This document shows positions 37,301 to 45,593 of a stretch of 64,000 nucleotides of DNA, piece by piece. The notes below the pieces were generated by a model. It searched no databases. It was not told the DNA's origin and saw only the letters and a program-made list of their open reading frames with translations. A program made the translations under genes and the position numbers. How positions within the stretch are numbered: the stretch's first letter is position 1; each line of letters opens with the position of its first letter. The DNA lies in NCBI GenBank assembly GCA_031285845.1, contig JAITVK010000014.1:62001-126000 (forward strand), given 5' to 3'. The stretch comes from Propionibacteriaceae bacterium. Its GTDB lineage: Bacteria > Actinomycetota > Actinomycetes > Propionibacteriales > Propionibacteriaceae.

Positions 37301-37629
37301 TGCGAGGCGAATCCGTCATAGGTCGTGACCGTGGCAGCGAGGATGTCGTCCAACTGAAGCAGGGCCAGGGCCGCCTGAATCCGATCAGCCAACTCGCCTG
37401 CCGCTTTGCGGGTGAAGGTCAGGCCGAGCACCTGCTGGGGTTCCACAAAACCTCGACCGACCAGCCAGACCACCCGTGCCGCCATGACGGTGGTCTTGCC
37501 GCTGCCTGCTCCAGCGATGATCACTCCAGGGGCCAATTCTGCGGTGATCGCGGCCAACTGCTCGGCTGAGAAATCAATCCCCATCAGAGCGGACAGGTCG
37601 GCTGGGGTGTCCAATCGAATGCTGCTCAT
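34360..37629 (-). CDS. adnB: AdnB-type helicase-nuclease subunit
   Basis: Lead-motor subunit of the AdnAB end-resection machine characterised in mycobacteria: an N-terminal UvrD-like ATPase fused to a C-terminal RecB nuclease. The 1089-residue protein has Walker A IAGAGSGKTTVMA, TRKAAGELADR, VVVDEFQDTS, GDPMQAIYTWRGA, TVHRAKGLEWDTV, VAITRAKRQL and the nuclease segment FLIVDWKTGH. A Gly/Asp/Ala-rich low-complexity insert of about 60 residues (around 515-575) interrupts the motor. Its ATG overlaps the adnA stop (ATGA). It could be called UvrD-like generically, but pairing and nuclease domain support AdnB. Confidence 0.93.
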   Translation of the reverse strand: MSSIRLDTPADLSALMGIDFSAEQLAAITAELAPGVIIAGAGSGKTTVMAARVVWLVGRGFVEPQQVLGLTFTRKAAGELADRIQAALALLQLDDILAATVTTYDGFASHIVAEFGDWVGLPSSTSVLADAQRYVVADKVVRSATEAGTHLGHKSISSITKDVVALESAARAHLLDDDQIQRWTTGFLTELDAAPLYRGKAYRAVVDAQRIGLARLDLIRLCSDYRDAKGRAGLVEFGDQMAAAVDLAQRLPLVGATLRARFALVVVDEFQDTSVAQTRMLSHLFGAAGQIRDYPVTAVGDPMQAIYTWRGAAADNMATFHHSFPASKPATYTLSINRRSGAEILRAANAVAEPVRRELAAKDPAVVELTPGAGAPRAEITIHESVTWQEETQWIADRLLDDHRVGRLNQWSDAVILVRRNREAGPIFHACASRGVPVVVQELGGLLFVPAVAQVFAMMKMVVDDQANPEVVEVLSGPRFGLGPHDLEAIGSRARQLAREASDDIGRGDPGRADIGFDDTGDAGTHHGDAAAGSSARGHASDDGGVDRGTGMGTVQLPVRLLAAVIDPGAGAYSPHAVACLARLTHDLTVLRGFNGSLVDHVRRVIAQIGLDVEVYASQADSQGQVRQFLGHVVDFGARQPEAGLSALVAYLEAEATYSSGLSRAGTDPGDAVAIMTVHRAKGLEWDTVVLPAMVDHVFPSDRLSDNPIKTPAALPTAVRSDAAGMPQLREVSNDGLKVYEAELREALAGSEDRLAYVAITRAKRQLVMTCHRWRAGAVRAQRRSRYVDAVADLAGEGSPITVSWLDGEDADLVPIGESPIRDWPTPPDLRWAEARQIVDEAALGHRMWPDADRPPEVQAAIDTWDEQIAILQSEREARSVVSVPVPAPLSTSQLARLRSLGPEQFAARLARPVPSPPSGRTDLGVRFHAWVEQYYSLSPIPQVFRPTHGGRELARLCDRFLSGRFAAARPLGVEVEFVTTIAAVTVSGRIDAVFRAEENPGLVPKGKAFLIVDWKTGHRPADEVQLWVYAMAWAAASSVPLDQVAAGFYYVARDTLAIVDDHDSGQLVDLVASLDEQDEVRDSREVHG

Positions 37630-40600
37630 GCGCCGCCGCTTTCGTCGATCAATCCAGGACAGGCTTGGCGGAAGGCGCAACCACGGCAGCCTGGACCGGC
37701 GATCGCGGGGTAGGTGTCCTGGCGCAAGACTCCGGTGGCCAGACCGAGCCGATGATGCACCCAGGTCGGGTGCTGGCGTTGTGACCCGACCGACTCCAGC
37801 GGCGGCCAGCGACCAATCGGCGGTTCCTTGTCGTGGATGAGGTACGGATGATCAGTCAAAGACTCTTGTCGAAACACTTTCGGCAAAGCCGAGCTGGCGG
37901 CGTCGGGTTGCCCCAGGTAGACCAGTTCCGCCCCGCCCACGACCTGGCCTGGCCCGAGCGCTCCTCGTGCCACGCCCAACTGATACAGCCCCAACTGTAG
38001 GTTGGCAGCCGCGGCGGCCACCGTGGGCAAGGTGTGCCCAGTCTTGTAATCCACGATCCACACCTTGGACTGCTGGTCGGTCTCAAGCCGGTCGATCCTC
38101 CCCTGGATCGTGACCGAGTACGGCGCGGGCACCGTGAAGTCCACGGCTCTTTCGGAATCCATCCAGGCGCGGTCATGCCAGCGCTGATAGGCGTGGTACC
38201 GCCCAATCATCGCCACGGCCTGATCCCACTGGGTCGTGCGCATCCACTGCGCCGGGAACTCGATCGACTCCCAGCGTCGACCCAACTGCGCCACCATCTG
38301 CTCCTCGCTGGCCGAACGTTCCTGAACCACCGCATGGATGGCCACCCCGACGCTAGCCGCCATCCCGGACGGCCGTTGCCCCTGGCCTTTTCTCGCCAAG
38401 AACCAGCGTCGAGGACAACCCAGCAGGTCCTGCGCGCCACTGGCCGTGAGCACCATGGCTGGGCTTTCATCGGCATTGTCGCTCCCGGGAATCCCGACTG
38501 ACTGACGCTGACCCCGAACCACGACTCCGGGGCCGTCGCCGGGTTGGTCACGGCTGACGCCGGTCGCGCGGGCACGATGACCGGGCTCCTCGATCCGAAT
38601 CACACCACTGACGCCAGGCTGTTCAGATCTGGCGTCACCCACTCCCCACCACCAAGTCGGATCGGCGCCGCGAAAGCCCGGCTGCGCGGCCAGAACGGCC
38701 AGACGATCGGCGGCGGCCTGTCGCAACCCCGGATGGGCGTTCTCGTCGGCCAACGTCAGGCGCAGCCGACCGACCAGTTGGGCCGGCGACCAGGCGGACG
38801 ATTCGGGCGAGTCACCCCCGACCTGCTCGATGGCCGCGATCTGTTCGAACAGCATCGACGGCTGAGCGTCTGGTCCATCAACAGCGGTCACGATCAACTC
38901 GCAACTCGCGCTCGAACACGCGACGTAGAGCGACCGCCTTTCCGAGGTGAGCTGGTCGCGGTCCGACGGCAAGACAATCGACTCGCTGAGCCCGTCGAGG
39001 TCGATCAATCCGATCGGCGTCGACCTGGCTGGCCAGATCGACGACTCGACGCCGGCCACCACCACCAAGGGCCACGACCACGATTTGGCACGATGCGCGG
39101 TGGTCAACCGTACCGCTGACGAGGACCAACTCGATGATCGCGGCAGATCCTCGGGGATCTCCTGGCTGGTGACGGCTTCGTTCAAGGCAGTGATCCCCGA
39201 TCTGGCGGGCAGGTCGGAAAACTGTTCGGCCAAGGCGAACAGCGCCACCACCGCGTCGAGATCTCGATGCGCCCGCCAGGCCTGCTCGCCGGCCGATCCG
39301 GCCTCGTCGAGCAGACGTTGCTGCCAGGTGGAGTGGGACCACAACGCCCAAGCCACATCGGCCACGCTGGCCTCGAGGCTCCCCACCCCTGCTGTCAGCG
39401 CCGACCAGAGTCCGAACAATGGATCGTCATCAGAACAGGTCGGGGCGAACAGCCGAGGAAGAACTGCCTCAATTCCAGCTGAGGCCACCGCGGCGATCGA
39501 CGGCCCCAGCGGCGAGAACACCACCGCGCGAACGTCAACCATCGACGCCTGCTCCTGGTCACGGATCACCCTCAACCCCGCCAACAAACAGCTCACGACC
39601 GGCTCTGAACTGAGCTGAATCTCATCACCCGACAGGGCCACGGGAACCCCTGCTTCTTGACAGGCCATCGCATAACGGGCGAGCTGATCACGACGGCGTA
39701 CGATCACCGCCATCGACTCGTAGGCCAAGCCGGACCGCAGATGGGCTTGGCGCAGCCGCTGCGCGATCCAGGCCGCCTCCGCGTTCGGATCGGGAAACAC
39801 CAGCTTGGTCGCACGGCCATCGGCGTCGGCCTGAGTCGAGCGATATCGATCGACGGCAGCCAAGTCGATCCCGACGGGCAAGGTGATGGCGTCGCGGATC
39901 GCGGAACTGGCCCGCAGGCCCTGCCCGGCCACATCAAAACCTCGGTCCAAACCGACCACCGCGGTGGGCCACCCCCGGTCGCGCCATTGGGTGATCATCG
40001 CCGAGACTGAGCGCGCGACCGTGCCGCGAAAACCGTAGACCTGGGTGTCCGGGTCCCACGCGAGTATCGCTGGCGTCGAGCGGTCGATCAGGCGGTCGAG
40101 AATGTCCAGTTGGAGGCCGTCCAAATCTTCGGCGTCGTCGACGATCACCATCGACCCGGCCGGTCGGACCCGTTCCAGCGCCTCCGGATCCGACAACACC
40201 TGGTCGGCCCGAATCAATAATTCAGGGTAATCCACCGCCTGGGCCAACCCGAGCACGTCGAGGTACTCCTGATAGAACCCGCCCAGCGCCATCCAGTCGT
40301 CGCGACCTGCCTGCGCCCCGATGAACTCCACCTGACGCGGTGACAATCCTGCCCGCTGACAAGCAGCCACGGCTTCTCGTACATCACCGGCGAAGCGCGA
40401 GGACTGGCGCGCCTGATCGAAGCGCTGCGGCCACGCCTGCGTGGGTTGACCAGCCACTAAGTCGCGGATGTATCCGTCTTGCCGCGCGGCCGACAGAACC
40501 TGCGGAGGGCCAGACTGGTCGTCGACGTGGCCAAGGACCCACCCGGCGAAAGCGTGGACCGTGGTCACACGAAGCCTCGCGGCCAACTGAGGCTGGCGAG

Positions 40601-40841
40601 CGCTCAACCGGGCGCGCAAGTCGAGCCGGGCACGTCGAGACCGGGTGAAGAACATCACCTGAGGCGCGCCGTCGTCCAATCCGGCGAGGGCCGCTTCCAT
40701 GAGCGCTGTCGTCTTGCCCGTCCGCGGCCCGCCCAACGCAACTGCGATCCCGACCCGATGCGTCGCGATGGCCTGCTGGCTCGGATTCAGCACCCGCCGA
40801 GCCGCAGGGGCCGGTCGTACGAGCCGGTAGGAAGTCGCCAT
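37626..40841 (-). CDS. adnA: AdnA-type helicase-nuclease subunit with Fe-S cysteines
   Basis: Partner of AdnB. The 1071-residue protein has Walker A ALGGPRTGKTTALME (about 36-50), TRSRRARLDLR, a motif II VIVDDAEDLDGLQ weaker than in AdnB, WDPDTQVYGFRG, TTAHRAKSWSWPLVVV and a C-terminal RecB-type nuclease domain with VWIVDYKTGH. Four cysteines, one in LLGCPRRWFL and three in CRGCAFRQAC, have the AddB/AdnA-like pattern for a 4Fe-4S cluster that staples the nuclease domain. It is the first gene of the adnA-adnB unit and is divergent from telA. Confidence 0.92.
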   Translation of the reverse strand: MATSYRLVRPAPAARRVLNPSQQAIATHRVGIAVALGGPRTGKTTALMEAALAGLDDGAPQVMFFTRSRRARLDLRARLSARQPQLAARLRVTTVHAFAGWVLGHVDDQSGPPQVLSAARQDGYIRDLVAGQPTQAWPQRFDQARQSSRFAGDVREAVAACQRAGLSPRQVEFIGAQAGRDDWMALGGFYQEYLDVLGLAQAVDYPELLIRADQVLSDPEALERVRPAGSMVIVDDAEDLDGLQLDILDRLIDRSTPAILAWDPDTQVYGFRGTVARSVSAMITQWRDRGWPTAVVGLDRGFDVAGQGLRASSAIRDAITLPVGIDLAAVDRYRSTQADADGRATKLVFPDPNAEAAWIAQRLRQAHLRSGLAYESMAVIVRRRDQLARYAMACQEAGVPVALSGDEIQLSSEPVVSCLLAGLRVIRDQEQASMVDVRAVVFSPLGPSIAAVASAGIEAVLPRLFAPTCSDDDPLFGLWSALTAGVGSLEASVADVAWALWSHSTWQQRLLDEAGSAGEQAWRAHRDLDAVVALFALAEQFSDLPARSGITALNEAVTSQEIPEDLPRSSSWSSSAVRLTTAHRAKSWSWPLVVVAGVESSIWPARSTPIGLIDLDGLSESIVLPSDRDQLTSERRSLYVACSSASCELIVTAVDGPDAQPSMLFEQIAAIEQVGGDSPESSAWSPAQLVGRLRLTLADENAHPGLRQAAADRLAVLAAQPGFRGADPTWWWGVGDARSEQPGVSGVIRIEEPGHRARATGVSRDQPGDGPGVVVRGQRQSVGIPGSDNADESPAMVLTASGAQDLLGCPRRWFLARKGQGQRPSGMAASVGVAIHAVVQERSASEEQMVAQLGRRWESIEFPAQWMRTTQWDQAVAMIGRYHAYQRWHDRAWMDSERAVDFTVPAPYSVTIQGRIDRLETDQQSKVWIVDYKTGHTLPTVAAAAANLQLGLYQLGVARGALGPGQVVGGAELVYLGQPDAASSALPKVFRQESLTDHPYLIHDKEPPIGRWPPLESVGSQRQHPTWVHHRLGLATGVLRQDTYPAIAGPGCRGCAFRQACPGLIDESGGA

Positions 40842-41116
40842 GGGTTCATCTCATCACCTCGGTGTGACATTTGTCACTCGCCGCCCGCGGATTCGCCTGA
40901 TCACTCAAGCTCGACGGTCGGCCCATCACGCGAAAGAGCCACCGCCCGTCCCTACTGGCTGGGTCCTACCCTCACCGCACGGCCCGAGGCAGCCCCAGTC
41001 ACCCTAGTCTTTCCCCCAAACTGGCCAGTCAGATACTGTCTGGGCTACCCCGGCTTGCCTAGAACCGCTACATTAAGAGGGACATATCAAGCGCTGATCA
41101 TGATGGAGGGTCCTCT
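40842..41116. other. Divergent intergenic region between adnA and telA
   Basis: About 275 bases without a gene. It contains a CRP-like inverted repeat (40863-40878) near the adnA start, a TACATT -10 candidate (41069-41074), and the strong telA ribosome-binding site GGAGGG (41105-41110) six bases before the ATG. Confidence 0.6.
40863..40878. promoter_or_regulatory. CRP/GlxR-like operator candidate
   Basis: TGTGA-CATTTG-TCACT differs from the CRP/GlxR consensus TGTGA-N6-TCACA at the last base. It contains the perfect arms GTGACA/TGTCAC separated by two bases, and lies 22 bases upstream of the adnA start. No binding protein is encoded in the window. Confidence 0.4.
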
Positions 41117-42349
41117 ATGTCCGATTCGTCGGCCCCAGCCGCTTTGGCGGCACCAGCTTCGTCGTCTGCCATTCTCACCTTGGAGGCTCCGGCCGCCATG
41201 GAGGTTGTGGCCACCACGCAGGCCCCCGCGATGGCTCCACAAGTCGACGCGGCTCAGGTGCCCGTGCTGGATGACAAGGTGGCGTCGTTCATGAAGCAGA
41301 TCGATCAGGCCGAGACCAAGTCCCCAGAGTTCTCCGCCCAAGCCGACGCCGTACGAGCGATGGGTGACGTCGATATTCGTAAAGCCGCCGAGACCTCCAA
41401 CCGTCTGCTGACCGCACCGGTCAAAGCGATGAAAGAGGGCGGCTTGTCCCAAGGGTCGACGGTCGGCAAGACGCTGATGGACCTGCGCCGTACGGTCGAG
41501 GAACTGGATCCCCACGAGGACGAGGGCTTCATGAAGAAGCTCTTCGGCTCCTTGCCCTTCAAAAGCAAGGTGTCGGACTATTTCCGCAAGTATCAGTCGT
41601 CTCAGGATCATCTGAACGCGATTCTGCACGCTCTGCGCTCGGGCCAAGACGAGTTGACTCGCGACAACGTCTCGCTGAACATGGAGAAGCAGAACCTGTG
41701 GCAGACGATGGGGCGGCTCAACCAGTACGTCTACATCGCTGAGCGTCTGGACGCCCAACTGGCGCAGAGGGTGTCCGAGTTGACGGTGACCGATCCTGAG
41801 CGTGCCAAGGCCATGAGCGAGGACGTGCTGTTCTACGTGCGTCAGAAGCACCAAGACCTGCTGACCCAGTTGGCCGTCTCGATCCAAAACTACTTGAGCA
41901 TCGACATCATCATCAAGAACAACATCGAGCTGATCAAGGGCGTCGACCGGGCCTCGACCACCACGGTGGCCGCTCTGCGCACGGCTGTGATCGTCGCGTC
42001 GGCACTGGGCAACCAACGTCTGGTGTTGGATCAGATCACTGCGCTGAACACCACCACCTCTGGCTTGATCCAAAAGACCTCGGAGATGCTGAAAGAGAAC
42101 TCAGCCAGCATTCAACAGCAGGCCGCCAGTTCGACCATCGGCCTGTCCCAGTTGCAGGCCGCCTTCCAGAACATCTATCAGACGATGGATTCGATCGACG
42201 CGTTCAAGGCGCAAGCTTTGACCAACATGGCGCAGACCATCACCGTTCTCGAAGATGAAGTGTCCAAGTCACGCACGTACCTGAACCGGGTCCAACAGCG
42301 CTCGCCTCAGCAGGCGATTGACTCGCTCACGGTCGAGACCCGGGCCTGA
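41117..42349 (+). CDS. TelA/KlaA family protein (toxic anion resistance family)
   Basis: First gene of the nine-gene signalling operon. The 410-residue protein is almost entirely helical after an Ala/Pro-rich N-terminus (about 1-50) and shows the TelA pattern: GSTVGKTLMDLRRTVEELDP, KKLFGSLPFKSKVSDYFRKYQSSQDHLNAIL, a middle coiled coil, QNYLSIDIIIKNNIELIKGVDRA (split here by motif), and VASALGNQRLVLDQI. TelA was named from plasmid tellurite resistance, but the biochemical role is unknown. Comparative genomics links it to Ter stress systems. GGAGGG six bases upstream indicates strong translation. No TM segment, so cytosolic or membrane-peripheral. Confidence 0.92.
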   Translation: MSDSSAPAALAAPASSSAILTLEAPAAMEVVATTQAPAMAPQVDAAQVPVLDDKVASFMKQIDQAETKSPEFSAQADAVRAMGDVDIRKAAETSNRLLTAPVKAMKEGGLSQGSTVGKTLMDLRRTVEELDPHEDEGFMKKLFGSLPFKSKVSDYFRKYQSSQDHLNAILHALRSGQDELTRDNVSLNMEKQNLWQTMGRLNQYVYIAERLDAQLAQRVSELTVTDPERAKAMSEDVLFYVRQKHQDLLTQLAVSIQNYLSIDIIIKNNIELIKGVDRASTTTVAALRTAVIVASALGNQRLVLDQITALNTTTSGLIQKTSEMLKENSASIQQQAASSTIGLSQLQAAFQNIYQTMDSIDAFKAQALTNMAQTITVLEDEVSKSRTYLNRVQQRSPQQAIDSLTVETRA

Positions 42350-42361
42350 CAGGGGCGCACA

Positions 42362-42901
42362 GTGGGTTTTTTCGACTGGTTCCGTGCCGAACCTGAGCAG
42401 GCCGAGGCCGCTGTCGCCGGTCCTCCGACCCCCGAACAGATCAGTGCGGCGCTGGACACCATGGATGCCCGCGTGCTCGAGGCCCAGTTGTCTTCCCCGG
42501 TCATCGCCAGAGTCCGGCGCATCACCCAGCGCCTGCGTCAGACGCTGCCTCGGATGACCAACGCCGGGCTGACCTCGGTCGACCAGTACTCTCTGATCGC
42601 GACGGCCACCAGCTATCTGCCACAAACCGTGAGCAGTTACGTACGGCTGCCGCGCGACTGGGCGGACCGTCGTCCGGTCGACGCTGGGCGCTCCTCGCTG
42701 CTGGTTCTGGTCGACCAACTGGATCTGCTGGGCGCGACCATCGACAAGATTTATGACGCGGTCATAGCCAAGGACGCCGAGGCTTTGGTGGTCCACGGGC
42801 GCTTCCTGGCTGAGAAGTTCACCCCGGGCCACATGGACGCGCGTGTGATGCCCGCTGTGGCCAAGCCTTCCGCCACGGCCACCGGTTTGGATTTGGGATG
42901 A
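42362..42901 (+). CDS. Uncharacterised protein in the TelA-PknG operon
   Basis: A 179-residue protein I do not recognise. It starts with GTG (MGFFDWFRAEPEQ), and has a helical N-terminal half, a central proline/arginine segment (SSYVRLPRDWADRRP) and an acidic/hydrophobic helical C-terminal half (LLVLVDQLDLLGATIDKIYD). There is no TM segment or cysteine pair. It lies 12 bases after telA and overlaps the AAA+ gene by four bases, so it is probably co-translated with them. TelA genes are often followed by a small helical partner (for example XpaC-like), but I see no firm similarity. Confidence 0.7.
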   Translation: MGFFDWFRAEPEQAEAAVAGPPTPEQISAALDTMDARVLEAQLSSPVIARVRRITQRLRQTLPRMTNAGLTSVDQYSLIATATSYLPQTVSSYVRLPRDWADRRPVDAGRSSLLVLVDQLDLLGATIDKIYDAVIAKDAEALVVHGRFLAEKFTPGHMDARVMPAVAKPSATATGLDLG

Positions 42902-44364
42902 CGACGAACGACACCACTGACGCTCAAAAGATGGAAGATTTCACCACCAACGGCCCAGCCGTGCTGCGCCAGGTGATGGCCGCTCTGCGTCGGGTCAGCT
43001 CTGAGCAGGGCCACACCATCGACCAGCTGAGCGTCGACCCGTTCAGCTTGACCGACCTGCCCTCAGACGCTCCTGGAGCCTTCGAACTGCTCGGTTCTCC
43101 CCTGCAGGCAGGCGGCGACGCGACGACACCGGATGGCGACCAGTCACACCCTGGTTTGGCTGGCGTGGGACCAGGTTCGGCCACGCAACCGAATGGACAG
43201 TCTCAGTCGGGCACCACTGACGCACGAACCGGTTCGACGACCAGTCCGGCGACCGCCGCAGCTGCTGCTCCCGGGCAGCCTGATCAAGCCGAGGCTGAGA
43301 CAGCCCCGTCACTGTCCGAGCTGCTGGCTGAACTCGACGGGTTGATCGGATTGGAGTCTGTCAAACAGGAGATTCACCGCCAGTCGGCCATCTTGCGCAT
43401 CCAGGGCTTACGGCACAAGGCCGGTCTGAAGGATCCGACGGTCACCCGACACCTGGTGTTCGTCGGCAACCCCGGCACAGGCAAGACCACCGTGGCTCGT
43501 CTGGTCGGCGGGATCTACCGAGCCCTCGGCTTGCTCAGCAAGGGGCATCTGGTGGAGGTCGACCGCTCCGAGTTGGTCGCCGGCTACCTGGGACAGACCG
43601 CCATCAAGACCGCCGAGGTCTTGGCCAAGGCGGCCGGAGGCGTCTTGTTCATCGACGAGGCCTATGCCTTGTCAGGAGATCAATACGGCCAAGAGTCGAT
43701 CAACACCTTAGTCAAGGAGATGGAGGATCGACGCGGCGATCTGGTCGTGATCGTGGCGGGCTACCCCGGTCCGATGGAGCAGTTCATCGCCGAGAATCCT
43801 GGGCTGGAGTCGCGTTTCCGTACGACGATCGTGTTCCCCGACTACACCGACGACGAGCTGACGGCGATCCTCACCTCGATGGCTCATGCCGCCGATTTCG
43901 ACCTGCCTGAGGCGAGCGTACGGGCGTTCCGCGCACTGCTCGCCCTCCAGGTGAGAGACGAGAATTTCGGCAATGGCCGTTTCGTACGAAACGTGTTCGA
44001 GGCGGCAATTGGCAAGATGGCTTGGCGATTGAAGGACGTGGCCGAGCCCACCCTCGAACAACTGCGCCAGATCTTGCCGCAAGACATCTCACCAACACCC
44101 CAGGAATCAACGCCGACCGAGCCGGTCGACGAGGAAGACCAGTCCGGCTCGACTGACGATGAGTCAACGCCGACCGAGCCGGTCGACGATGGCGAGTCAC
44201 TGTCCGCCGAACAAGCCGACGCCAAGCCGATCCCCACCGATCCGACCGAACCCATGGATCTGGTCGATGGCGTCGAACGGGTTGAGACCAGCCAACCCAG
44301 CGAACAGATCGCCCCTGGAACACCCGATCAGGCTTATCGGCTCTCTGCCCCGCCGGAGGCCTGA
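42898..44364 (+). CDS. CbbX/SpoVK-type AAA+ ATPase
   Basis: Hexameric AAA+ remodelling ATPase of the CbxX/CfqX family, which includes Rubisco activase CbbX, SpoVK and the EccA ATPase domain. The 488-residue protein has a Gly/Thr/Pro-rich N-terminal region (1-135), then the AAA+ domain: LIGLESVKQEI, Walker A FVGNPGTGKTT, GYLGQTAIKT pore-loop region, Walker B VLFIDEAYAL, arginine finger region NPGLESRFRT and sensor 2 GNGRFVRNVFE. The C-terminal ~110 residues are acidic and contain a repeated STPTEPVD unit encoded by a 29-bp DNA repeat. No Rubisco is nearby, so the target is probably an operon product. Confidence 0.9.
   Translation: MTTNDTTDAQKMEDFTTNGPAVLRQVMAALRRVSSEQGHTIDQLSVDPFSLTDLPSDAPGAFELLGSPLQAGGDATTPDGDQSHPGLAGVGPGSATQPNGQSQSGTTDARTGSTTSPATAAAAAPGQPDQAEAETAPSLSELLAELDGLIGLESVKQEIHRQSAILRIQGLRHKAGLKDPTVTRHLVFVGNPGTGKTTVARLVGGIYRALGLLSKGHLVEVDRSELVAGYLGQTAIKTAEVLAKAAGGVLFIDEAYALSGDQYGQESINTLVKEMEDRRGDLVVIVAGYPGPMEQFIAENPGLESRFRTTIVFPDYTDDELTAILTSMAHAADFDLPEASVRAFRALLALQVRDENFGNGRFVRNVFEAAIGKMAWRLKDVAEPTLEQLRQILPQDISPTPQESTPTEPVDEEDQSGSTDDESTPTEPVDDGESLSAEQADAKPIPTDPTEPMDLVDGVERVETSQPSEQIAPGTPDQAYRLSAPPEA
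44104..44189 (+). repeat. In-frame 29-bp direct repeat in the AAA+ gene tail
   Basis: Copies at 44104-44132 and 44161-44189 differ at one base (period 57, a multiple of three), encoding two STPTEPVD units in the acidic C-terminal tail. Confidence 0.8.
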
Positions 44365-45593
44365 TGGCCACCGCCAGTCCTTCCAAGGGTTCGGTTCGCA
44401 CTGCGACGACACCCACCGCGACGAGCACAGCCTCGGTCGCGACCCAGTCGGTGGCCAAGCGGCCGAACTCGACCACTCTCGCTTCTCGCGTGTCCAGTCC
44501 TCGACTGTTCGCCTGGTTGCGACGTGGTTTGGTGGTTGCCCTGGTGATCGCGGGCGTCACCGGTCTGAGCGCGATCGCCACCTCACAGTCGAATCAGCAA
44601 CAGGTCGCAGCCACCGTCCAACATGTCCACGATCTGCAAGATCTTCGCGCCGACGTCGCCCAAGCCCAGTCGATCGCCATGGCGTCGTTCGTTGCGACCA
44701 CCCCACAGCAGGTCGACACCCAGTGGCAGGGGTACGAGCAGGCGGGCGAGGCCATCGCAAAATCGATGGTCGGGGCGGCGGTCAACACCACCGACCTGGC
44801 ACAGATGAACCAGATCGTCACCGATCTGACCCGGTGGCAGACCGCCGTGGCGCTCGCCCATGGCGCCGGGGCCAGCCCCACCACCGCGTCGGCGACCATC
44901 CAAACTGTTGTCGACGCTCAAGCCAGCTTGGACTCCACGTTGAGCGGGGCCATCGACTCTGTTGGTCAGACCACCGTGACATCCAGCGCCCTGGTCGTGG
45001 CACTGGTCGTCGCGGTCGCCACCGCCTGTCTGTTCCTGACCGCGTTGGTGATCATAGCCCGCCGGACCCACCGGGTGATCAATATCGGAGTGGCTATCGG
45101 CTTGATCGCGGCAGTGGCGATGGTGGCTCCTTTGGCTGGCTACCTGAAAGCCACGACCGAAGCCGACCATTCCAGCACCTACCGCGGCCAACTGAGCGCC
45201 ATCGACGTCAATGTCTGGTCCGGTCGCAGTATGGGCGCTTTGAGGATCCTCGATCCTAGCCGGTCCGCCGACACGGTCACGGCGATGACGAGCGACGTCG
45301 TCACCGCTGTCGGACAAACCGGAATGTCGGGACAGGTCGAGGCTGCCCTTCAAGCGTTCGTCGCCCATCAGAACCAAGCGGCCACCGACAGCACCCCGGA
45401 TCTGGTGTTGGACGCGACCACCTGGCAGGACCTGTCTGATCAGATCAACTCCGAGATCTCGTCGGTCACCACCTGGGCGGCGGCCGGCGTGGTGCCCTCA
45501 CTGACGCCGTCGATCCTGATCGTGGTTGGCGGGCTCATCGGCATCGGCGGCACACTGGCCGGTGTCCACGCCAGGACGAAGGAGTACGGATGA
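44364..45593 (+). CDS. Four-TM membrane protein with two extracytoplasmic loops (GlnX-like topology)
   Basis: A 409-residue membrane protein. After a Thr/Ser-rich cytoplasmic N-terminus (1-50) come TM1 (about 55-73), an extracytoplasmic helical loop (75-205), TM2 (208-232), TM3 (238-260), a second extracytoplasmic loop (262-375) and TM4 (378-401). This topology, and linkage to pknG, match GlnX, which in mycobacteria and corynebacteria receives an aspartate/glutamate signal from lipoprotein GlnH and passes it to PknG. No glnH is in the window. Sequence identity to GlnX cannot be judged here. The start overlaps the AAA+ stop (TGATG). Confidence 0.72.
   Translation: MATASPSKGSVRTATTPTATSTASVATQSVAKRPNSTTLASRVSSPRLFAWLRRGLVVALVIAGVTGLSAIATSQSNQQQVAATVQHVHDLQDLRADVAQAQSIAMASFVATTPQQVDTQWQGYEQAGEAIAKSMVGAAVNTTDLAQMNQIVTDLTRWQTAVALAHGAGASPTTASATIQTVVDAQASLDSTLSGAIDSVGQTTVTSSALVVALVVAVATACLFLTALVIIARRTHRVINIGVAIGLIAAVAMVAPLAGYLKATTEADHSSTYRGQLSAIDVNVWSGRSMGALRILDPSRSADTVTAMTSDVVTAVGQTGMSGQVEAALQAFVAHQNQAATDSTPDLVLDATTWQDLSDQINSEISSVTTWAAAGVVPSLTPSILIVVGGLIGIGGTLAGVHARTKEYG

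Noticed and set aside
42898-44364. Rubisco activase CbbX or type VII secretion EccA assignment for the AAA+ protein
   Set aside because: No Rubisco or ESX genes are nearby; only the general CbxX/CfqX family call is supported.
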